DNA of 11,174 nt from Burkholderiales bacterium (GTDB lineage: Bacteria > Pseudomonadota > Gammaproteobacteria > Burkholderiales > Burkholderiaceae_C), in contig JANXTP010000259.1 of NCBI GenBank assembly GCA_025352345.1, forward strand, positions 1 to 11,174, written 5' to 3'. Position numbers and translations under genes: made by a program. Numbering within the stretch: the stretch's first letter is position 1; the number at the start of each line of letters is the position of its first letter. Below the pieces are notes generated by a model, which was given only the letters and a program-made list of their open reading frames with translations, did not search any database and was not told the DNA's origin. Positions 5,131 to 11,174 of this stretch are shown in pieces.

Positions 5131-6605
5131 ATCGCGAACTGTTGATGCTGGTGGATGCGATTTCGCGCGAGAAAAGCGTGGACCTCGAAGTCGTGTTCAG
5201 CGCGGTCGAGGCGGCGCTGGCGTCGGCGTCCAAGAAGCTGCACGGCGGCGAAGTCGACATGCGGGTCACGGTCGATCGCGACACTGGCACCTACGAGACC
5301 TTCCGGCGCTGGCATGTGGTTGCCGACGAGGCCGGCCTGCAACTGCCTGACTCCGAGATCCTGCACTTCGAGGCGCTGGAGCAGATTTCCGACATCGAGG
5401 TCGACGACTACATTGAGGAGCCGGTCGAGTCGGTCTCGATCGGTCGCATCGGCGCGCAGGCAGCGAAGCAGGTGATCCTGCAAAAGATCCGCGACGCCGA
5501 GCGCGAGCAGTTGCTCAACGACTTCCTGTCGCGCGGCGAGAAGATTTTCGTCGGGACCGTCAAGCGCCTGGACAAGGGCGACATCATTGTCGAATCGGGC
5601 CGCGTCGAAGGTCGGCTGCGCCGCAGCGAGATGATCCCGAAGGAAAACCTGCGCATTGGCGACCGTGTCCGTGCCTACATCGTCGAGGTCGATGCGACCT
5701 TGCGCGGCCCGCAGATCATCCTGTCGCGCAGCGCGCCTGGTTTCATGATCGAGCTGTTCGGCCAGGAAGTACCCGAGATCGAACAGCGCCTGCTGGAGAT
5801 CAAGTCCTGTGCCCGCGACCCGGGCTCGCGCGCCAAAATTGCGGTGCAATCGCACGATAAGCGCGTCGACCCGATCGGCACCTGCGTCGGCGTACGCGGC
5901 TCGCGCGTCAACGGCGTGACCAATGAATTGGCCGGCGAGCGCGTCGACATCGTGCTGTGGTCGGAAGACCCGGCGCAGTTCGTCATCGGCGCGCTGGCGC
6001 CGGCCAATGTGCAGTCGATCGTTGTTGACGAAGACCGGCACGCGATGGACGTGGTTGTCGACGAGGAAAACCTCGCGATCGCGATCGGCCGCGGCGGTCA
6101 GAACGTGCGGCTGGCCTCAGAGATGACCGGCTGGCGCATCAACATCATGACGGCCGAAGAGTCGTCGGTGAAGCAGGCCAGTGAGAGCGATGTGGTGCGC
6201 AAGCTGTTCGTCGACAAGCTCGACGTCGATGCCGAAGTCGCCGACATCCTGATCGCCGAAGGCTTCTCCAGCCTGGAGGAAGTGGCCTACGTGCCGATGC
6301 AGGAAATGCTGGAGATCGAAGGCTTCGATGAAGACACCGTCGGTGAGCTGCGCACCCGTGCCAAGGACGCCTTGCTGACGATGGAAATCGCTCGCGAGGA
6401 AAGCGTCAGCGACGTGTCGCAGGACCTGCGCGACCTCGAAGGCCTGGACCCGGCGTTGATCCCGAAGTTGGCCGACGGTGGTGTGCACACCCGCGACGAC
6501 CTCGCTGATCTGGCGGTCGACGAACTGATTGAAATCTCCGGCATGGAAGATGAACAGGCCAAGTCGCTGATCATGAAGGCGCGTGAACACTGGTTCACCA
6601 CCTGA
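5127..6605 (+). CDS. nusA: Transcription termination/antitermination factor NusA
   Basis: Binds RNA polymerase and nascent RNA and modulates pausing, intrinsic termination and antitermination. The 492 residues show the full proteobacterial architecture. The RNA-polymerase-binding N-terminal domain spans about 1-130. The S1 domain spans about 136-200 (FVGTVKRLDKGDIIVESGRVEG). KH1 has the loop GVRG (255-258), KH2 has GRGG (321-324), and two acidic C-terminal helix-hairpin-helix repeats occupy about 365-420 and 435-490. The start ATG overlaps the rimP stop by 4 bases (ATGA), so translation is probably coupled. Length is close to the E. coli protein (495 aa). It is followed after 67 bp by infB. 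All expected domains are intact and nothing in the coding sequence is unusual. Confidence 0.97.
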   Translation: MNRELLMLVDAISREKSVDLEVVFSAVEAALASASKKLHGGEVDMRVTVDRDTGTYETFRRWHVVADEAGLQLPDSEILHFEALEQISDIEVDDYIEEPVESVSIGRIGAQAAKQVILQKIRDAEREQLLNDFLSRGEKIFVGTVKRLDKGDIIVESGRVEGRLRRSEMIPKENLRIGDRVRAYIVEVDATLRGPQIILSRSAPGFMIELFGQEVPEIEQRLLEIKSCARDPGSRAKIAVQSHDKRVDPIGTCVGVRGSRVNGVTNELAGERVDIVLWSEDPAQFVIGALAPANVQSIVVDEDRHAMDVVVDEENLAIAIGRGGQNVRLASEMTGWRINIMTAEESSVKQASESDVVRKLFVDKLDVDAEVADILIAEGFSSLEEVAYVPMQEMLEIEGFDEDTVGELRTRAKDALLTMEIAREESVSDVSQDLRDLEGLDPALIPKLADGGVHTRDDLADLAVDELIEISGMEDEQAKSLIMKAREHWFTT

Positions 6606-6672
6606 ACGTCTTTCTAGCCCCGAACCCCAAACACGCACGCTGCGCCGTTAGACCCGAAGCAAGGATTCCACA
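6606..6672 (+). promoter_or_regulatory. nusA-infB spacer with the infB ribosome binding site
   Basis: This 67-bp gap holds a clear AAGGA (6661-6665) 7 nt before the infB ATG. No terminator or good promoter is seen, so infB is probably read from the rimP promoter. The 9-mer CGTTAGACC at 6646-6654 also occurs in the rimP leader at 4464-4472. Confidence 0.6.
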
Positions 6673-9519
6673 ATGGCTGTGACCACCGTCGCCCAACTCG
6701 CCGCCGAGCTGAACCGCCCCGCCGCTGCACTGCTCGATCAATTGCAGTCTGCCGGGGTCAGCAAGGCGTCGACGGACGATGCCCTGACCGATTCCGACAA
6801 GGAGCGGTTGCTCGACTACCTGCGTGCCACCCATGGCACCGCCGGCGCCGAGCGCAAGAAGATCACGCTGACGCGGAAATCGACCAGCGAAATCAAGCAG
6901 GCGGATTCCAGCGGCAAGGCACGCACCATCCAGGTCGAGGTGCGCAAGAAGCGCACCTTCATTAAACGCGATGACGCGCCGGCGACGGCCGACGCCCCGG
7001 AAGTGCCGGAGATCGACACCGCCGAGCTGATGCGCCTCGAACACGAAGCGCAGGCCCAGGCCGAATTGCTGCGCCAGCAGGAGGCCGAACTGGCCGAACG
7101 CCAGCGCCTGCGCGACGAAAAGGAACGTGCGGAACGCGAGGCGGCCGAAGCGACCGCACGTGCCGAAGCTGAAGCTCAGAAGGCTGCAGTCGCTGCGGCA
7201 GTCGCCGAAGCCGCCCGCAGCGATGGCGCGCCCGCGTCAGCGCCCGTGGCTGAAGCGAGCGCCTCCGCCGTGCCTGTGGCCGCACCGCCCGCCGAGCCGG
7301 CGAAGCCGCAGCTGCGCGTGATCAAGGCCGCCGATGTGGTCGATGAAGACAAGCAGCGCGCGCTCGACCTGGCCAAGCGCCGCAAGGCCGCCGAGGACGA
7401 AGCCTCCGCGATCCGCGCGATGATGTCGGCGCCGAAAAAGGTGCTGAACGCGAAGAAGCCGGAAGAGCCAGCGAAGCCGGTCGAAGCCGGCAAGGAAGGC
7501 ATCAAGGGCACGATCCACAAGCCGGCTGCCGTCGCTGGTGCGCCAGGTGCGGCGGTTGCCAAGCCGGGTGACAAGAAGTCGGTCAAGTCAGAAAAGCTGT
7601 CGTCCAGCTGGGCTGACGATGCGGCGAAGAAGCGCGGCCTGAAGGCCCGTAACGATGCCCCTGGTGGTGCCCGCGCCGGCTGGCGCGCGCCACGCGGCGG
7701 TCGCCGCGGCGAGCGCAGCGATGGCTCGGTGTCGACCTTTGTCGCGCCGGCCGAGCAGCAGAATCAGGAAGTGCACGTGCCGGAGACCATCAGCGTCGCC
7801 GACCTGGCGCACAAGATGAGCGTGAAGGCCTCCGAGGTCATCAAGCAGTTGATGAAGCTGGGCCAGATGGTCACGATCAACCAGCAACTTGACCAGGAAA
7901 CGGCCATGATCCTCGTCGAGGAAATGGGCCACAAGGCGTTTGCCGCAAAGCTCGACGACCCGGATGCCTTCCTCGAAGAAGATGTCGAAGGCGAAGCCGA
8001 ACACGAATCGCTGCCGCGCGCGCCGGTGGTCACCGTCATGGGCCACGTCGACCACGGCAAGACCTCGCTGCTCGACTACATCCGCACCGCCCGCGTGGCA
8101 GCGGGTGAGGCCGGCGGCATCACGCAGCACATCGGCGCGTACCACGTCGACACGCCGCGCGGCATGATCACCTTCCTCGACACCCCCGGTCACGCGGCCT
8201 TCACGGCGATGCGGGCACGCGGCGCCAAGGCCACCGACCTGGTGATCCTGGTGGTGGCGGCCGACGACGGTGTGATGCCGCAGACCAAGGAAGCCATCGC
8301 CCACGCCAGGGCGGCCGGTGTGCCGCTGGTGGTGGCGATGAACAAGATCGACAAGCCCGGTGCGAACCTGGAGCGCTTGAAAAGCGAGCTGGTTGCCGAG
8401 GAAGTCGTGCCGGAAGAATTCGGCGGCTCGTCGCCGTTTGTGCCAGTGTCGGCCAAGACTGGCGCCGGCATCGACGATCTGCTGGAGCAGGTGCTGCTGC
8501 AGGCCGAGGTGCTGGAACTGCGGGCACCGAAGGCCAGCATGGCCAAGGGCCTGGTCATCGAAGCCAAGCTCGACAAGGGCCGCGGCCCGGTCGCAACCGT
8601 TTTGGTGCAGTCGGGAACGCTGCGGCGCGGCGACGTGGTGCTGGCCGGCTCGACCTACGGCCGCGTGCGTGCCATGCTCGACGAGAACGGCAAGGCGATC
8701 ACAGAAGCCGGCCCGTCGATCCCTGTCGAAATTCAAGGCCTGACCGAAGTGCCGCAAGCCGGTGACGAGTTCATGGTGCTGGCCGACGAGCGTCGTGCCC
8801 GCGAGATCTCGACCTTCCGTTCCGGCAAGTACCGCGACGTCAAGCTGGCGAGGCAGCAGGCCGCCAAGTTGGAGAACATGTTCGACAACGTCGGCGAAGG
8901 CGCGGCGCAGACGCTGGCGCTGATCATCAAGGCCGACGTGCAGGGCTCGCAGGAAGCGCTGGCGCAGTCGCTGCTCAAACTCAGCACGGCCGAGGTCAAG
9001 GTGCAGGTGGTGCACGGTGCGGTGGGCGGCATCAGCGAGAGCGATGTGAACCTGGCGATCGCGTCGAAGGCCGTGATCATCGGCTTCAATGTGCGAGCCG
9101 ACGCCGGTGCGCGCAAGCTGGCCGAGCACAACGGGGTCGACCTGCGTTACTACAACATCATTTACGACGCGGTCGACGAGATCAAGGCGGCGATGACCGG
9201 CATGCTGGCGCCGGAACAGCGTGAGGAAACGATCGGCACGGCCGAAATCCGCACGGTGTTCGTCGCGTCGAAGATTGGCACGGTCGCAGGCTCGATGGTT
9301 ACCGCCGGTCTGGTGCGACGTGGTGCGAAGTTCCGCCTGCTGCGCGACAACGTGGTGATCTACACCGGCGAGATCGAATCGGTGCGCCGCCTGAAGGACG
9401 ACGTGAAGGAAGTGGCCGCCGGCTTCGAGTGCGGTATCAAACTGAAGAACTACAACGACATCGCCGAGGGCGATCAGCTGGAGTTCTTCGAGGTCAAGGA
9501 AGTGGCTCGAACTCTGTAA
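6673..9519 (+). CDS. infB: Translation initiation factor IF-2
   Basis: GTPase that places initiator fMet-tRNA on the 30S subunit and promotes 50S joining. The 948 residues contain an N-terminal IF2_N module (about 1-52) and a long Ala/Glu/Arg-rich, probably coiled-coil segment (about 108-190). An Ala/Pro linker follows, then a basic stretch near 336-348 (GWRAPRGGRRGER). A second IF2_N module (about 371-422) precedes the G domain. The G motifs are GHVDHGKT (457-464), GGIT (481-484), DTPGH (503-507), NKID (557-560) and SAK (593-595). Domains II and III and the fMet-tRNA-binding C2 domain finish the protein (EIRTVFVASKIGTVAG onward, LRDNVVIYTGE). It is longer than E. coli IF2 (890 aa), mainly in the N-terminal linker, as is usual for the group. 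A strong terminator follows 20 bp after its stop. Confidence 0.97.
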   Translation: MAVTTVAQLAAELNRPAAALLDQLQSAGVSKASTDDALTDSDKERLLDYLRATHGTAGAERKKITLTRKSTSEIKQADSSGKARTIQVEVRKKRTFIKRDDAPATADAPEVPEIDTAELMRLEHEAQAQAELLRQQEAELAERQRLRDEKERAEREAAEATARAEAEAQKAAVAAAVAEAARSDGAPASAPVAEASASAVPVAAPPAEPAKPQLRVIKAADVVDEDKQRALDLAKRRKAAEDEASAIRAMMSAPKKVLNAKKPEEPAKPVEAGKEGIKGTIHKPAAVAGAPGAAVAKPGDKKSVKSEKLSSSWADDAAKKRGLKARNDAPGGARAGWRAPRGGRRGERSDGSVSTFVAPAEQQNQEVHVPETISVADLAHKMSVKASEVIKQLMKLGQMVTINQQLDQETAMILVEEMGHKAFAAKLDDPDAFLEEDVEGEAEHESLPRAPVVTVMGHVDHGKTSLLDYIRTARVAAGEAGGITQHIGAYHVDTPRGMITFLDTPGHAAFTAMRARGAKATDLVILVVAADDGVMPQTKEAIAHARAAGVPLVVAMNKIDKPGANLERLKSELVAEEVVPEEFGGSSPFVPVSAKTGAGIDDLLEQVLLQAEVLELRAPKASMAKGLVIEAKLDKGRGPVATVLVQSGTLRRGDVVLAGSTYGRVRAMLDENGKAITEAGPSIPVEIQGLTEVPQAGDEFMVLADERRAREISTFRSGKYRDVKLARQQAAKLENMFDNVGEGAAQTLALIIKADVQGSQEALAQSLLKLSTAEVKVQVVHGAVGGISESDVNLAIASKAVIIGFNVRADAGARKLAEHNGVDLRYYNIIYDAVDEIKAAMTGMLAPEQREETIGTAEIRTVFVASKIGTVAGSMVTAGLVRRGAKFRLLRDNVVIYTGEIESVRRLKDDVKEVAAGFECGIKLKNYNDIAEGDQLEFFEVKEVARTL

Positions 9520-9539
9520 ATCTCCGCGATCGGCAAGAC

Positions 9540-9574
9540 AACCCCGCCTTGCGGTTCAGGCGGGGTTTGTTTTT
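9540..9574 (+). terminator. Intrinsic terminator after infB
   Basis: AACCCCGCC (9540-9548) pairs perfectly with GGCGGGGTT (9559-9567) around a 10-nt loop. It is followed by a T-rich run (9566-9574) interrupted by one G. The 9-bp, GC-rich stem plus T-tract is the best intrinsic terminator in the window. It lies between infB and rbfA, which point the same way, so it either ends most infB transcripts or acts as a partial (read-through) terminator. Confidence 0.85.
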
Positions 9575-9594
9575 CCCGGCGGGTGCCGTCCCCA

Positions 9595-9960
9595 ATGAAA
9601 CACAAGCGCTCCATACCCAACCGTGGCTTCCGCGTGGCCGACCAGATCCAGCGTGATGTGGCGGTGCTGATCCGCGACCTGAAGGATCCGCGCATCGGCA
9701 TGGTGACATTGCACGCGGTAGAGGTGACGCCGGACTATGCGCATGCGAAGGTGTTCTTCTCGGTGCTGCTCGGCGATCCGCAGGAGTGCGAGACCGCGCT
9801 CAACGAGGCGGCCGGCTTCATCCGCAATGGCCTGTTCAAGCGTTTGCAGATCCACACCGTGCCGACGCTGCACTTTCATTTCGACCGCACCACCGAGCGC
9901 GCTGCCGAACTGAGCCTGCTGATCGCGCAAGCGAACGCCACGCGGGCGAAGGAAGATTGA
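9595..9960 (+). CDS. rbfA: 30S ribosome-binding factor RbfA
   Basis: Small KH-fold protein that binds immature 30S subunits and helps process the 5' end of 16S rRNA. The 121-aa product has the family opening RSIPNRGFRVADQIQRDVA and the motifs LKDPRIGMVTLHAVEVTPDYAHAKV (29-53), NEAAGFIRNGLFKRL (70-84) and TVPTLHFHFDRTTERA (88-103). The ATG at 9595 is preferred, with GGGTG 9 nt upstream. An in-frame GTG at 9583 would add only MPSP and cannot be excluded. Its ribosome-site region begins just 6-7 nt after the terminator T-tract, and no separate promoter was found in the 75 bp after infB. Its stop is 1 bp from the truB start. Confidence 0.93.
   Translation: MKHKRSIPNRGFRVADQIQRDVAVLIRDLKDPRIGMVTLHAVEVTPDYAHAKVFFSVLLGDPQECETALNEAAGFIRNGLFKRLQIHTVPTLHFHFDRTTERAAELSLLIAQANATRAKED
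9949..9955 (+). promoter_or_regulatory. truB ribosome binding site inside the rbfA 3' end
   Basis: AAGGAAG lies within the last codons of rbfA. Its AAGGA ends 8 nt before the TTG at 9962, an ideal spacing. It supports TTG as the truB start, since no ATG lies in frame before the conserved HGVLLLDKP motif. Confidence 0.65.
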
Positions 9961-9961
9961 A

Positions 9962-10978
9962 TTGAGTGCCGTTGTTCGTCAGCGAATACAGCGTCGCGCC
10001 GTCCACGGCGTGCTGCTGCTCGACAAGCCTTTGGGCCTGTCGAGCAATGACGCGCTGATGAAGGCCAAGCGCCTGTACCGCGCTGAAAAGGCGGGTCACA
10101 CCGGCACGCTCGACCCGCTGGCCACCGGCCTGCTGCCGCTGTGCTTCGGCGCGGCGACGAAGTTCTCGCAGATCGGTCTCGACGCCGACAAGAGCTACCG
10201 TGCGACGCTCAAGCTGGGCGTCACCACCACCACCGGCGACGCCGAAGGCGAGGTGCTGCAACGCGCCGAGGTGAGCGTCACCCGTGCGCAATTCGACGCG
10301 GCCTGTGCCAGGTTTGTTGGTGATATCGCCCAGGTGCCACCGATGCATTCGGCGCTGAAGCGCAATGGCAAACCGCTGTACGCCTACGCCCGTGCTGGCA
10401 TCGAGGTCGAGCGCGAAGCGCGTCCCGTGACGATTCATCGCATCGACATCACGGCGATGCAGCATCAAGGTCTGGCCAACGGTACCGACGACGCCTGGAC
10501 GATCGATGTTTGTTGCAGCAAGGGCACCTACATCCGCACCCTGGCCGAGGACATTGGTGATGCGCTGGGTTGTGGCGCCCATCTGCTGACACTGCAGCGC
10601 ACCGGCAGCGGGCCGCTGACACTGGCCGGCGCCCAGACGCTGGAGGCCTTGGCTGCGATGACCGAAGCCGAGCGCGACGCGCTGCTGCACGATGCCGACA
10701 GCCTGATCGCCGACTGGCCGGTGGTGCGCCTCGACGACGAAGGCGCGGGCCGCTTCCTGAGCGGCGTGCGCCGCCGCCTGCCGCTGCCGGACGCGCCGCG
10801 GGTGCGCGTCTACGGCCCGCAGGCCAAGGCCTTTCTCGGCAGCGGCCACATCACCGCTGGCGAACTGATTTCAAGCAGGCTGCTGAGCCCGGTGGAGGTG
10901 CAAGGCCTTCTGGGTCCGATGCTTGCATCGGCCGACACCCCCCCGATCCGCGATATGAACGAAGTGACCACGACATGA
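9962..10978 (+). CDS. truB: tRNA pseudouridine(55) synthase TruB
   Basis: Isomerises uridine 55 in the T-loop of tRNAs to pseudouridine. The 338-aa protein opens MSAVVRQRIQRRAVHGVLLLDKPLGLSSND. It carries the catalytic motif GHTGTLDPLATGLLP, with the nucleophile Asp at residue 51. Further family motifs are KSYRATLKLGVTTTTGDAEGE, QVPPMHSALKRNGKPLYAYARAG and CSKGTYIRTLAEDIGDALGCGAHL. The start is TTG, supported by the AAGGAAG ribosome site within rbfA. A GTG at 9966 is out of frame. The C-terminus has a PUA-like region (VRVYGPQAKAFLGSGHI) followed by a short tail. A run of seven C at 10938-10944 lies in the tail. Its TGA overlaps the typA ATG (ATGA), suggesting coupled translation. Confidence 0.95.
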   Translation: MSAVVRQRIQRRAVHGVLLLDKPLGLSSNDALMKAKRLYRAEKAGHTGTLDPLATGLLPLCFGAATKFSQIGLDADKSYRATLKLGVTTTTGDAEGEVLQRAEVSVTRAQFDAACARFVGDIAQVPPMHSALKRNGKPLYAYARAGIEVEREARPVTIHRIDITAMQHQGLANGTDDAWTIDVCCSKGTYIRTLAEDIGDALGCGAHLLTLQRTGSGPLTLAGAQTLEALAAMTEAERDALLHDADSLIADWPVVRLDDEGAGRFLSGVRRRLPLPDAPRVRVYGPQAKAFLGSGHITAGELISSRLLSPVEVQGLLGPMLASADTPPIRDMNEVTTT

Positions 10979-11174
10979 CCCAACAGATCCGCAACATCGC
11001 CATCATCGCCCACGTGGACCATGGCAAGACCACGATGGTCGACCAGCTGCTGCGCCAGAGCGGCACCTTCGCCGAGCATGAAAAAATCGTCGACACCGTG
11101 ATGGACAACAACGCCATCGAACGTGAACGCGGAATCACCATCCTGGCCAAGAACTGCGCCGTGAGCTGGAAGGG
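10975..11174 (+). CDS. typA: GTP-binding protein TypA/BipA, 5' fragment
   Basis: Ribosome-associated translational GTPase of the EF-G/LepA family, involved in ribosome assembly and stress adaptation. Only the first 66 codons are in the window. They begin MTQQIRNIAIIAHVDHGKTT, with the G1 loop AHVDHGKT at 12-19, then the BipA-type segment VDTVMDNNAIERERGIT (39-55) containing the G2 region RGIT, and ILAKNCAVSWKG. The MDNNAIERERGIT wording separates it from LepA and EF-G. The ATG overlaps the truB stop by 4 bases, and placement after truB is usual in Burkholderiales. The rest lies beyond the right edge. Confidence 0.94.
   Translation, partial: MTQQIRNIAIIAHVDHGKTTMVDQLLRQSGTFAEHEKIVDTVMDNNAIERERGITILAKNCAVSWK

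Noticed and set aside
4977..6041. 354-codon open frame antisense to rimP/nusA
   Set aside because: Composition is typical of a shadow frame, with no family motifs, and the plus strand is fully explained by rimP and nusA.
7588..9129. 513-codon open frame antisense to infB
   Set aside because: It mirrors the infB codons in GC-rich DNA. The translation is His/Arg/Gly/Asp-rich low-quality sequence without recognisable motifs, while the plus strand encodes an intact IF2.
9836..10849. 337-codon open frame antisense to rbfA/truB
   Set aside because: Shadow of truB: rich in Gln/Arg/His/Ala with no domain signature and overlapping two conserved genes.
1..11174. CRISPR array, transposase, integrase, phage or toxin-antitoxin genes
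   Set aside because: No regularly spaced repeats, terminal inverted repeats or relevant protein motifs were seen. Coding space is filled by recognised metabolic and translation genes.

Overview
The window is about 11.2 kb of GC-rich, densely coding DNA that looks like the chromosome of a serine-cycle methylotroph or facultative methylotroph in the Betaproteobacteria. Burkholderiales (Methylibium-like) is the best guess, and a Rhodocyclales methylotroph cannot be excluded. This placement rests on remembered similarity of the RimP, NusA, IF2 and TruB proteins and on the gene order rimP-nusA-infB-rbfA-truB-typA. It also rests on the unmistakable set of serine-cycle and C1-transfer genes. No database search was run.

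Left third (1-3527): a one-carbon assimilation block. Malyl-CoA lyase (mclA) runs leftward and is cut by the window edge. Across a 124-bp divergent control region, hprA (hydroxypyruvate reductase), mtdA (NADP-dependent methylene-tetrahydrofolate / methylene-tetrahydromethanopterin dehydrogenase) and fchA (methenyl-tetrahydrofolate cyclohydrolase) run rightward with 14-20 bp gaps. FchA and MtdA interconvert methenyl-H4F and methylene-H4F and so supply the C1 unit condensed with glycine to serine. HprA reduces hydroxypyruvate to glycerate, and MclA splits malyl-CoA into acetyl-CoA and glyoxylate to close the cycle.

Middle (3528-4560): fabI (enoyl-ACP reductase) is convergent with fchA. Only 9 bp lie between the two stop codons, and a perfect 6-bp inverted repeat embeds both. 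Between fabI and the next operon lies a 238-bp divergent intergenic region. It carries a good sigma70-type promoter, followed almost at once by an intrinsic-terminator hairpin (candidate attenuator) and two tiny overlapping upstream reading frames leading into rimP.

Right part (4561-11174): the conserved transcription/translation operon. It holds rimP (30S maturation), nusA (elongation/termination factor), infB (IF2), rbfA (30S maturation), truB (tRNA psi55 synthase) and typA/bipA (ribosome-associated GTPase, cut by the right edge). Coupling is tight at rimP-nusA and truB-typA (ATGA overlaps) and at rbfA-truB (1-bp gap, TTG start). A strong intrinsic terminator sits between infB and rbfA inside this otherwise co-directional cluster.

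The window is largely made of well-known genes. I see no mobile element, CRISPR array, tRNA or rRNA gene, and no convincing unknown gene system. The points worth a second look are regulatory: the rimP leader, the mclA/hprA divergent region, the stop-codon palindrome and the mid-operon terminator.
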